Shown piece by piece: positions 9,396 to 16,577 of a stretch of DNA of 64,000 bases. The position numbers and the translations under genes were made by a program. Source of the DNA: Staphylococcus sp. IVB6181 (lineage in GTDB: Bacteria; Bacillota; Bacilli; Staphylococcales; Staphylococcaceae); assembly GCF_025561445.1 (NCBI RefSeq), contig NZ_CP095096.1, positions 599,822 to 663,821 of the forward strand, read 5' to 3'. The notes beneath the pieces were generated by a model. That model was given only the letters and a program-made list of their open reading frames with translations. It was not told the origin of the DNA and did not search any database. The number at the start of each line of letters is the position of its first letter. Within the stretch, counting starts at the first letter, position 1.

Positions 9396-9409
9396 TGAAA
9401 ACGCTTCAT
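9396..9409 (+). promoter_or_regulatory. partial CcpA cre-like site
   Basis: TGAAAACGCTTCAT keeps the left half and core of the cre consensus but lacks the final CA. It stands 60 bp before pfoR. Tentative. Confidence 0.35.
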
Positions 9410-9471
9410 CAAAGGTAGTATGATGTCGGTGGTAGGAAAATTAAATATAGTAGGAAAAGAGGTCATTTGGC

Positions 9472-10515
9472 ATGGATATTATTTTAGGAACTGGGACGTT
9501 ATTGCTAGTCCTATTAGCAATGTCTTTATTCTTAAAGTTCGCTCCTTACGGTAAACAGGGGCTGCAAGCACTATCAGGTGCTGCTTGTGCGACATTCTTG
9601 CCGCAAGCGTTCTTAAGTTACGCAATCGGCGGTGTGTTTCACATTGAATTCTTCCAAAGAATAGGAGATATGGCTGGGAGTTTAAGCGGTATCGCAGTAG
9701 GTATTTTAACAGGTATGAAAATGGGTATCTCACCTGTTTTCGCAGTAATCATCGGTTTAGTATTACACGATCAAAAATTACTTCCTGCATTTATCGCAGC
9801 TTACTTAGTCAGCTTCTTAATTAAATTAATTGAGAAAAAAGTACCAGAAGGCTTAGACTTGATTGTAGTGATTTTAGTGGCTCCGGCATTAACATTCGGA
9901 ATCGCTGGATTAATTTCACCAGGAGTAATGGCTGTGTTAAGACAAATCGGTGGTGCGATTACAGCAGTTGGTGACAACAATCCATATGCACTCGCAGTTA
10001 TTTTAGGTTTAATCGTTCCAGTAGTAGGTATGACACCATTAAGTTCTATGGTATTAACAAGTCTATTAGGCTTAACAGGTGTTCCAATGGCAATCGGTGC
10101 ATTAGCTTGTACAGGTTCATCATTCGTTAACTTCATGTTATTCAGAACACTTAAAATCGGCGGCTTAGGTAAAGCATTCGCTGTTGCAGTTGAACCATTA
10201 ACACAAATTGATACGATAGCGAAGTATCCGATTCAACTCTATGGCGCAAACGCCATTGTCGGTATGTTTAACGCGATCATCGTTACTATTGCAGGTTTAG
10301 TAATCAATGTAACGGGAATGGCAACACCAATAGCTGGTGCTATTGTATTATTCGGATTCAACAAACCTATTCCATCAGCTATTACAATCGTAGCTGTCAT
10401 TGTAACAAGTATCATTCTTGGCTGGATTTTAGGTAAAGTAATCCAAAAAATCAACTTCAAGAAAATTACTGACAAACTACCAGGTAAAAAAGCTCAACCG
10501 TCAGAAGCAAATTAA
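9472..10515 (+). CDS. pfoR: PfoR-like PTS-IIC-type membrane protein
   Basis: A 347-aa protein with about nine or ten membrane segments, related to the PfoR/EIIC-like family. In S. aureus and relatives this gene heads the serine dehydratase genes, as here (43 bp before sdaAB). The name comes from the clostridial perfringolysin regulator, but the sequence is that of a transporter-like membrane protein. Uptake of serine or a related substrate for the dehydratase is a reasonable inference. No IIA or IIB domain is present. Expression is probably redox-controlled through the upstream Rex-like box. Confidence 0.8.
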   Translation: MDIILGTGTLLLVLLAMSLFLKFAPYGKQGLQALSGAACATFLPQAFLSYAIGGVFHIEFFQRIGDMAGSLSGIAVGILTGMKMGISPVFAVIIGLVLHDQKLLPAFIAAYLVSFLIKLIEKKVPEGLDLIVVILVAPALTFGIAGLISPGVMAVLRQIGGAITAVGDNNPYALAVILGLIVPVVGMTPLSSMVLTSLLGLTGVPMAIGALACTGSSFVNFMLFRTLKIGGLGKAFAVAVEPLTQIDTIAKYPIQLYGANAIVGMFNAIIVTIAGLVINVTGMATPIAGAIVLFGFNKPIPSAITIVAVIVTSIILGWILGKVIQKINFKKITDKLPGKKAQPSEAN

Positions 10516-10558
10516 TAGAACATTTCTTATAAAGAGATTAAGGAGATGACATTACGCT

Positions 10559-11236
10559 ATGGCACGTAAACATGACTACCAAAGCGCATTTGATATCATA
10601 GGTCCAGTAATGATGGGACCATCAAGTTCACACACTGCAGGTGCAGTTAAAATAGGCAACGCAGCAAGAATGGTATTGCAAGGCGAACCAGAAGATATTG
10701 AAGTTCATTATTATGAATCGTTCGCACAAACACATTTAGGTCACGGTACTGATGTTGCGATTATCGGAGGTTTACTCGGTTACAGTACGTTCGACGAACG
10801 TATTAAAAACGCAGTAGATATCGCAAAAGATGAAGGTATCGGTGTTCGTTTCATTGAAGAAACAGGCAGAAGCTTAGGTGAACACCCTAACTGTGCATTA
10901 ATCAAAGCAAAACAAGGAGATCGCCACATTGAATTAAACGGTATTTCAATCGGCGGCGGTACAATTAAAATCAAAAGCATTAATGTCAATGGTCAATGTA
11001 TTCTAATGAACCATGGTTTACCATTATTAGAAATCGATGGACCAACAGATAATGCGACAATCAACCATTTGATTAACGATTTAATCGAACATGGTGCAGA
11101 CATCAACGAAGAAATTAAAACAATTAATCCTGATGGCTGTTTAATGGCATTGCATTTAAACAAAGCTTTATCAGAAGACGTACTGAATAAATTGAGAGAA
11201 AAGTATAGCGACTTAAACTTTGCATATATAAAATAA
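10559..11236 (+). CDS. sdaAB: L-serine dehydratase, beta subunit
   Basis: A 225-aa beta subunit of the iron-sulfur L-serine dehydratase, which with SdaAA converts L-serine to pyruvate and ammonia. It starts with the family stretch FDIIGPVMMGPSSSHTAGAVKIG (residues 11-33) and has a C-terminal ACT-like domain (SINVNGQCILMNHGLPLLEIDGPTDN). The AAGGAG Shine-Dalgarno is 10-13 bases from the ATG. It lies between pfoR and sdaAA; the 13-bp gap to sdaAA indicates one operon. The cluster feeds serine carbon into the pyruvate pool used by cidC, ddh and acetolactate enzymes. Confidence 0.95.
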   Translation: MARKHDYQSAFDIIGPVMMGPSSSHTAGAVKIGNAARMVLQGEPEDIEVHYYESFAQTHLGHGTDVAIIGGLLGYSTFDERIKNAVDIAKDEGIGVRFIEETGRSLGEHPNCALIKAKQGDRHIELNGISIGGGTIKIKSINVNGQCILMNHGLPLLEIDGPTDNATINHLINDLIEHGADINEEIKTINPDGCLMALHLNKALSEDVLNKLREKYSDLNFAYIK

Positions 11237-11249
11237 AGAGGTGTAATGT

Positions 11250-12140
11250 ATGTTTGATTCAATTAAAGAGATCATAGATTATGCGAATGAACATGATATG
11301 AAATTCTCAGAAATTATGATTCAAGAAGAGATGGAATTGAGCGGTAAATCTCGTGAAGAAATCCGCGAACAAATGAGAACAAACTTAGAAGTAATGCGCG
11401 ACGCAGTTGAAAAAGGGACAACTGGCGAAGGCGTAAAAAGTGTTACAGGGTATACTGGCCAAGATGCCATTAAAATCAAAAACTACAATGATAACAACCA
11501 CGCGTTAGCTGGTAAAGAAATGATGCAAGCGGTTATGGGCGCAGTTGCGACAAACGAAGTTAACGCAGCAATGGGTATCATTTGTGCAACTCCGACAGCT
11601 GGTTCCTCGGGTACAATCCCAGGTACACTATTCAAATTAGAAGCATCACACAATCTTACAGAAGATCAAATGGTAGACTTCTTATTTGCAGCTTCAATCT
11701 GCGGACGTGTTGTAGCTAACAACGCAAGTGTTGCAGGCGCAACTGGCGGCTGCCAAGCTGAAGTAGGTTCAGCAGCAGCAATTGCAGCAGCAGCGGCAGT
11801 TGAAACGTTCGGCGGTTCTCCTGAAGCATCTGGTCATGCTTTAGCAATCGCAATCAGCAACCTTTTAGGTCTAGTATGCGACCCAGTTGCAGGATTAGTA
11901 GAAATTCCATGTGTTATGCGTAACGCGATCGGTTCAGGCAACGCATTAATTTCAGCTGACTTAGCATTAGCTGGCGTAGAAAGCCGTATCCCAGTTGATG
12001 AAGTTATCGAAGCTATGGATAAAGTAGGTCGTAACTTACCAGCTGAATTACGTGAAACTGGTTTAGGCGGTTTAGCAGGTACACCTACAGGTGAAGCAAT
12101 CAAACGTAAAATCTTCGGAGACTCTGAAGTTAAATCATAA
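11250..12140 (+). CDS. sdaAA: L-serine dehydratase, alpha subunit
   Basis: A 296-aa alpha subunit of the [4Fe-4S] L-serine dehydratase. Cluster-binding cysteines are visible in GIICATPTAGSSGTIPG, in ATGGCQAEVGSAAA and in GLVCDPVAGLVEIPCVMRN. The active site forms with SdaAB. The start is ATG 11250 behind AAGAGGTG. Length and order match two-subunit Firmicute enzymes. It is the last gene of the pfoR-sdaAB-sdaAA operon, which ends at the hairpin 54 bp downstream. The cluster is oxygen-sensitive, which fits redox control of the operon. Confidence 0.95.
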   Translation: MFDSIKEIIDYANEHDMKFSEIMIQEEMELSGKSREEIREQMRTNLEVMRDAVEKGTTGEGVKSVTGYTGQDAIKIKNYNDNNHALAGKEMMQAVMGAVATNEVNAAMGIICATPTAGSSGTIPGTLFKLEASHNLTEDQMVDFLFAASICGRVVANNASVAGATGGCQAEVGSAAAIAAAAAVETFGGSPEASGHALAIAISNLLGLVCDPVAGLVEIPCVMRNAIGSGNALISADLALAGVESRIPVDEVIEAMDKVGRNLPAELRETGLGGLAGTPTGEAIKRKIFGDSEVKS

Positions 12141-12193
12141 TTGCTGATAAAATATGTAAATTCCATTTAAAAGATAGATTAATGGTTTTTGAG

Positions 12194-12226
12194 AAACACA
12201 CAATCACTAAAAGGTTGTGTGTTTTT
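12194..12226 (+). terminator. sda operon terminator
   Basis: A 10-bp stem AAACACACAA / TTGTGTGTTT is followed by T5. Confidence 0.85.
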
Positions 12227-12267
12227 CTTTATGCATTTATAAATTTTCACAAAATTCAAAATTTATA

Positions 12268-12296
12268 TTGCAAATTATCACTTTTATAGGTAAACT
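12268..12296 (+). promoter_or_regulatory. sigma-A promoter of the 58-aa protein
   Basis: TTGCAA (12268-12273), a 17-bp spacer and TAAACT (12291-12296) stand 23 bp before the small gene. Confidence 0.5.
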
Positions 12297-12318
12297 AGTC
12301 AAAAGGGGATGATGGGAT

Positions 12319-12495
12319 ATGATAACTCGATTATTATTAATTTTTGTAGCTTTCATCATTAACTCAGCTATCACATTTTATCTGACGGATATCGGGACAA
12401 TGATGAATAACTTATTGAAGTCTATGTCAATCAGTATGATCATTGTATTCTTATTCTATTACACTAAGTTAATGATGGAGATAAAAGGGGAATAA
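12319..12495 (+). CDS. 58-aa hydrophobic membrane protein
   Basis: A short frame, ATG to TAA, with its own promoter-like sequence, a GGGG Shine-Dalgarno about ten bases upstream and its own terminator right after. The protein has two hydrophobic spans (LLLIFVAFIINSAITFYL and SISMIIVFLFYYTKLMM) separated by a short polar loop with TDIGTMMNN, and ends in EIKGE. That is a normal two-helix small membrane protein. I do not recognise the family. The dedicated signals on both sides are the main reason to believe it. Confidence 0.6.
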   Translation: MITRLLLIFVAFIINSAITFYLTDIGTMMNNLLKSMSISMIIVFLFYYTKLMMEIKGE

Positions 12496-12513
12496 CTAAA
12501 TCAGCAACTTTCT

Positions 12514-12546
12514 AAATGAGATGACTTCGAGGGCATCTCATTTTTT
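12514..12546 (+). terminator. terminator of the 58-aa gene
   Basis: AAATGAGATG pairs with CATCTCATTT around ACTTCGAGGG and runs into T6. Confidence 0.85.
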
Positions 12547-12569
12547 ATTTCATTGAAAGGATGAATATC

Positions 12570-13100
12570 ATGTCAATACTCGTTATCATTGCACATCCCA
12601 ACCTAAACGAAAGCACAGTAAATCAAGCTTGGAAGGAACAACTAAAACAGCATTCTGAGTTAGTGGATGTACATGATTTGTATCAAGCGTATCCTAACGG
12701 CAAAATTGATGTAGAAAAAGAACAACATCTCATAGCGCAATATAATCATATAGTATTTCAGTATCCTGTATTCTGGTTGAATTATCCGCCGCTCTTGCAA
12801 GAATGGTTCGATCAAGTTTATTCAGGAGACTTTGATTTTGATTCGGACGGCTTGAAAGGAAAACGTTTCGCTTTAGCAGTGTCATGCGGTCAGCCGAAAG
12901 CCCATTATCAAAAAGATAATGCTATCGGATTTACGTTAGAAGAAATTTGTTCGCCGATTATCGGTGTCGTACATTTAGTCGGAGGAAAATTCTTCGACAT
13001 TCATGCGATATATGAAACAGACAAGATTAATAATAAATCAGAATTAGCTGGAAATACGGCAGATTATATCCGTTTCCTTGAAAAATTTTCAGCTTATTAA
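12570..13100 (+). CDS. NAD(P)H quinone oxidoreductase, flavodoxin-like fold
   Basis: A 176-aa flavoprotein of the KefF/MdaB/YwrO-type NAD(P)H dehydrogenase (quinone) family. The FMN-binding start ILVIIAHPNLNESTVNQAW and the FQYPVFWLNYPPLLQEWFDQVYSGDF region are characteristic. Two-electron reduction of quinones or related electrophiles is the family activity; the substrate here is unknown. GAAAGG directly touches the upstream ATG 12561, so ATG 12570 is the better start. It sits just before another flavin enzyme (frp-like), separated by 78 bp with a probable own promoter. Confidence 0.85.
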   Translation: MSILVIIAHPNLNESTVNQAWKEQLKQHSELVDVHDLYQAYPNGKIDVEKEQHLIAQYNHIVFQYPVFWLNYPPLLQEWFDQVYSGDFDFDSDGLKGKRFALAVSCGQPKAHYQKDNAIGFTLEEICSPIIGVVHLVGGKFFDIHAIYETDKINNKSELAGNTADYIRFLEKFSAY

Positions 13101-13178
13101 ATTAAGCAGTTTCCTTTAGTCTCTTGATAGGCTCCACTATACTATAGGTGACTACATATGATGAGGAGCGAAATATAA

Positions 13179-13850
13179 ATGGAACAACAAGCGATACGCG
13201 AACAAATTTTAGACGCATTCAATTTCAGACATGCGACAAAACGTTTCAACCCAGATAAAAAAATCAGCTCAGAAGATTTCCACACAATTATTGAATCAGG
13301 ACGTCTGTCACCAAGTTCTATCGGATCAGAACCATGGCGTTTCCTAGTCGTTCAAAATGAAACATTGCGCCAAAAATTAAAAGAAGTCTCATGGGGTGCA
13401 CAAGGCCAATTAGATACTGCCTCTCACTTTGTGATTATCTTAGCACGCAAAAACGTACGTCCAGGTACTGAATACTTAACACACATTATGAAAGAAATTA
13501 AAAATGTACCAGATGATATATTAGACGATATGAACCAACGTTATGAAGCGTTCCAAAATGACAGTTTGGATCTTTATGAAAGTGAACGTTCATTATGGGA
13601 TTGGGCCAGCAAACAAACTTACATTGCATTAGGCAATATGATGTCTGTTGCTGCGTTCTTAGGTGTAGACTCATGTCCGATTGAAGGCTTCGGTATGAAA
13701 GAGGTCACACAATTGCTTTCTGAAGAAGGTATTATGAATGAAGATGAATTCTTGCCCTCAGTAATGGTCGCATTCGGTTATCGTGCAGATGAACCTAAAC
13801 GCGGCAAAACACGTCAAGCTTACGATGACGTTATTGAATGGATTGAATAA
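13179..13850 (+). CDS. frp: nitroreductase-family NAD(P)H oxidoreductase
   Basis: A 223-aa FMN enzyme of the NfsB/nitroreductase family. The N-terminal FMN site is [44 protein letters not shown], and the C-terminal part has [10 protein letters not shown] and [18 protein letters not shown]. The family reduces quinones, nitro-compounds or free flavins with NAD(P)H. In S. aureus a comparable gene (frp) sits next to ddh and catE, the same neighbourhood as here, hence the symbol. The GTATA-N5-TATAC operator found at catE is not present upstream. The terminator downstream has been hit by an insertion sequence. Confidence 0.8.
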   Translation: MEQQAIREQILDAFNFRHATKRFNPDKKISSEDFHTIIESGRLSPSSIGSEPWRFLVVQNETLRQKLKEVSWGAQGQLDTASHFVIILARKNVRPGTEYLTHIMKEIKNVPDDILDDMNQRYEAFQNDSLDLYESERSLWDWASKQTYIALGNMMSVAAFLGVDSCPIEGFGMKEVTQLLSEEGIMNEDEFLPSVMVAFGYRADEPKRGKTRQAYDDVIEWIE

Positions 13851-13858
13851 TATTTTAT

Positions 13859-13890
13859 AGACCTGGGTTAAGCAGCTCAGGTCTTTTGTT
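13859..13890 (+). terminator. frp terminator, interrupted in its T-tail by an IS
   Basis: AGACCTG pairs with CAGGTCT, then CTTTTGTT. The ISL3-type element begins at 13891, and the last eight bases are repeated on its far side. Confidence 0.8.
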
Positions 13891-15403
13891 GGTTCTCCAC
13901 CATTTGTGGTGGGTGAATAATTTAAAGAACTTAATTTTGATTGGAATTCTTCGAATTCTATCATTTAGACAACCATCCGATGTACGGGTCTGGTTGTCTT
14001 TTTCTTTTTGTTTTTAAATAAACTAAATACCAGCATTATACGGTTTCTTAAGTTATTAAAGCTTCTGTATCCATATGAAATTCGCTTAATTAACTTTATT
14101 TTATTGTTAATACCCTCTATTGCACCGTTATTTAATAAGGGATTGTAAATCGTATTTCGAAGTATTTCTTGGTGCTTTCTAAAAAATGTTACTACTTTCC
14201 ATATGTTTTTACTGATTGAGTTTTTATCAACATCGTTCAAACGATTGATAAAATCTTTCCAATTACATAATTTTAAACTTTCGCGTAAATCATGTACTAG
14301 TTCGTATGAATTTTTTAACTTTTCATCTGTTTGAAGCATAAAATTCACTAGATCATAACCTTTTTTATAACATCTAAAGGAACCATCCCAAATACCATCC
14401 ATCATGAAGAGTTTACGTTTGTCTGTTAAAAGAAGTCTCCATTTGTTCTTTAAAACAGGGTATTCCCTTCCTTCTTTGTCTTTATAACGATTCATTACTT
14501 CTCTGCGATAGAAGTTTAACTCTCTATTCATGTGCTGAACGATATGAAATCTATCAAAGATTATAGATGCATTAGGAAAGAGCTTTTTAAATAAGAATAA
14601 ATAGGGTTCAAACATATCAATGGTAATTGTTTTAACTTTAAGTCTATTTTTTCGATCAAAGCGTTCAAAATAAGCTTTTAAATAACCCGAAGTTCTGTTT
14701 TCTAAGACATCTAGAAATTCATGTGTGTCATTGTTAATAAATATAAAACTCATTAAGCCAGTCACACTCTTTACACTTCTAAATTCATCCATTGCCAAAT
14801 GTTCAGGTAGATTATCGAAAGGCTTGATAAGTAAAGTATTGACTGCTTTATTTCGAATACGACGTACTGTAGATGGAGAAACACAGTTGTCTTCTGCAGT
14901 ATCTATTTCTGTTTTGACTTTCGTGGCTTCTTCAATTATTTTTTGATTCACATAATTAGAAATAAATCGTGTCTTATCTACGACATCAGTTTCAGCAGTA
15001 AAAGTTGTATTACACTCTAAACACTTAAAGCGCTGTTTGGCTAAGTTTAGATATGTATTATAGCCTTGAGTTTTAAGCAAGGTAATACGAGAAACTCGTT
15101 TACCATGCTTATGAATTTGTCCTTCATTTTTAATTCCGCAGCAAGGACAAGCCGAAGGCTTATACGTAAGTACAGCATTAACAACCGTAGACTTCTTTCC
15201 TTTTACTATTACATCAATATCTTGGCTAACAAATTTGATATTTTTATCTTTTATTCTTAGTATTTCTAATGTATCATTACACATAGGCGCACTTGTCTCC
15301 TTTAATTTGGGTTTGGTCACTTTAAATTATAGAGGCAATTGCGCTTTTTGTGTATCGAAAAAGGCGGGAAGTTTTACCTTCCCACCATAAAAGATGAAGA
15401 ACC
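13891..15403 (-). mobile_element. ISL3-family insertion sequence, IS1181-like, intact
   Basis: The element is 1513 bp long. The left end begins GGTTCTCCACCATTTGTGG. The right end, read inward, begins GGTTCTTCATCTTTTATGG, so the termini are imperfect inverted repeats of about 23-25 bp. The 8-bp sequence CTTTTGTT occurs at both 13883-13890 and 15404-15411 and is a perfect target-site duplication of the length used by ISL3 elements. A single 439-aa transposase is encoded on the minus strand. Both size and transposase length match what is known for staphylococcal IS1181. Intact ends, gene and duplication indicate a recent insertion. Confidence 0.93.
13965..15284 (-). CDS. tnp: ISL3-family transposase
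   Basis: A 439-aa DDE transposase. The N-terminal zinc-ribbon pattern is present as ACPCCG...KHGKR and RFKCLECNTTF (CxxC pairs), then an HTH (SPSTVRRIRNK) and the DDE core: DEF at AMDEFRS, DMF at TIDMFEP, and the late Glu in NNGAIEGINNKIKLIKR. The frame extends upstream to 15320, but AAAGGAGAC lies just before ATG 15284, which gives the usual length. No stop or frameshift is present, so it should be functional. Confidence 0.93.
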   Translation of the reverse strand: MCNDTLEILRIKDKNIKFVSQDIDVIVKGKKSTVVNAVLTYKPSACPCCGIKNEGQIHKHGKRVSRITLLKTQGYNTYLNLAKQRFKCLECNTTFTAETDVVDKTRFISNYVNQKIIEEATKVKTEIDTAEDNCVSPSTVRRIRNKAVNTLLIKPFDNLPEHLAMDEFRSVKSVTGLMSFIFINNDTHEFLDVLENRTSGYLKAYFERFDRKNRLKVKTITIDMFEPYLFLFKKLFPNASIIFDRFHIVQHMNRELNFYRREVMNRYKDKEGREYPVLKNKWRLLLTDKRKLFMMDGIWDGSFRCYKKGYDLVNFMLQTDEKLKNSYELVHDLRESLKLCNWKDFINRLNDVDKNSISKNIWKVVTFFRKHQEILRNTIYNPLLNNGAIEGINNKIKLIKRISYGYRSFNNLRNRIMLVFSLFKNKKKKTTRPVHRMVV

Positions 15404-15471
15404 CTTTTGTTTTGTTCAGTTATACAATATAAATTATCAGAATTTTGTGTTTGTTATAGGTGCAAATTTGC

Positions 15472-15477
15472 TATAAT
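15472..15477 (+). promoter_or_regulatory. -10 element of the ddh promoter
   Basis: TATAAT lies 61 bp before the ddh ATG and 69 bp inside the sequence after the IS end. The -35 is poor (TTTGTT at 15450-15455). The promoter therefore lies outside the IS and was probably not broken by the insertion. Confidence 0.5.
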
Positions 15478-15537
15478 TAAAGCTATCAATCTATTTTATT
15501 CTTACTTCATAGAATGAATACATAAAGGAGCGTTACA

Positions 15538-16536
15538 ATGGTTAAAATTAAAATGTTTAACGTGGCACCTTACGAAGTGCCGGCAATTGAAAATTGGGCC
15601 GCAAAACACGACAACATTGAAGTTGATTATGAGAGCGGATCGATGACAAAAGAAAATATCGCAACAGTGAAAGGGTATGACGGCCTTTCTTTATCTCATA
15701 ACGGACCTTTTAATTCGGACTTCTATCCGATTTTAGCAAGTTACGGTATCAAACAAATTGCACAGCGCAGTGCAGGGTTCGATATGTATGATTTAGAGGA
15801 AGCTGCAAAGCATAATTTGATTATTACGACAGTACCGAGTTATTCGCCAAGTTCGATTGCTGAGTTTGCGGTGACAGGAGCATTGTATTTTGTCAGACAA
15901 GTGCCTTTGATTCAACAACGTATGCAGCAGCATAACTTTGTATGGGATCAACCATTAATTTCGCGTCCGGTTAAAGATTTAACGGTCGCGGTAGTAGGTA
16001 TCGGACGTATCGGCAGTGTTACTGCTCGATTATTCCATGGTTTTGGATGCAAGATTGTCGGTTATGATCCAGTCAAAAATCCTGAACTTGAAAATATTGT
16101 AGACTATAAAGACACTTTAGTTGAGGCAATTTCAGAAGCGGATATCGTTTCACTACATGTACCGGGCAATAAAGAGACGTATCATTTGTTTAATGAATCT
16201 GTATTCGAACAATTAAAAGATGGTGTCATTTTAGTTAATGCGGCACGCGGTACTGTTGTAGAGACTGAGGCATTGCTTAATGCATTAAACAGCAATAAAG
16301 TATCAGGTGCTGTGATTGATACGTATGAAAATGAAGCACATTATTATCGCAGGGACTTTTCTGAACAAACAATCGAAGATGAAAATTTATTGGAATTAAT
16401 TCGACGCGACGATGTATTAGCTTCTCCGCACATTGCGTTCTTCACACATGAAGCTGTGAAAAATCTTGCGGAAGGCGGATTGAATAGTACGATGGAAGTA
16501 TTGAATACAGGAGATGCACAGCATAGAGTAAATTAA
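15538..16536 (+). CDS. ddh: D-lactate dehydrogenase
   Basis: A 332-aa NAD-dependent D-2-hydroxyacid dehydrogenase that reduces pyruvate to D-lactate. The Rossmann motif is VVGIGRIGSVTARLFHGFGCKIVGYDP (about residues 152-178). Catalytic Arg is in NAARGTVVE, Glu in DTYENE and His in SPHIAFFTHEA. SAGFDMYDLEEA and PSYSPSSIAEFAV are typical of fermentative D-LDH rather than phosphoglycerate dehydrogenase. AAAGGAG precedes the ATG. It is a single gene between the IS and the ABC pair. No Rex box is seen within the 130 bp left between the IS and the gene. Confidence 0.93.
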   Translation: MVKIKMFNVAPYEVPAIENWAAKHDNIEVDYESGSMTKENIATVKGYDGLSLSHNGPFNSDFYPILASYGIKQIAQRSAGFDMYDLEEAAKHNLIITTVPSYSPSSIAEFAVTGALYFVRQVPLIQQRMQQHNFVWDQPLISRPVKDLTVAVVGIGRIGSVTARLFHGFGCKIVGYDPVKNPELENIVDYKDTLVEAISEADIVSLHVPGNKETYHLFNESVFEQLKDGVILVNAARGTVVETEALLNALNSNKVSGAVIDTYENEAHYYRRDFSEQTIEDENLLELIRRDDVLASPHIAFFTHEAVKNLAEGGLNSTMEVLNTGDAQHRVN

Positions 16537-16577
16537 CAAGTACGTGAACCAATTTTCAGAAAGGGGGAACGTTCATT

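Larger units (their letters stand above)
8716..9471. other. 750-bp AT-rich divergent intergenic region
   Basis: This region separates the minus-strand surface-protein gene from the plus-strand pfoR-sda operon. I see no convincing coding frame. It holds a Rex-like box (9349-9366), a partial cre (9396-9409) and several AT-rich promoter-like stretches. The part at 8900-9340 has no feature I can name. Confidence 0.6.

Noticed and set aside
13101..13178. Possible QsrR operator before frp
   Set aside because: Only a CTATA-C-TATAG palindrome is present; it does not fit GTATA-N5-TATAC.
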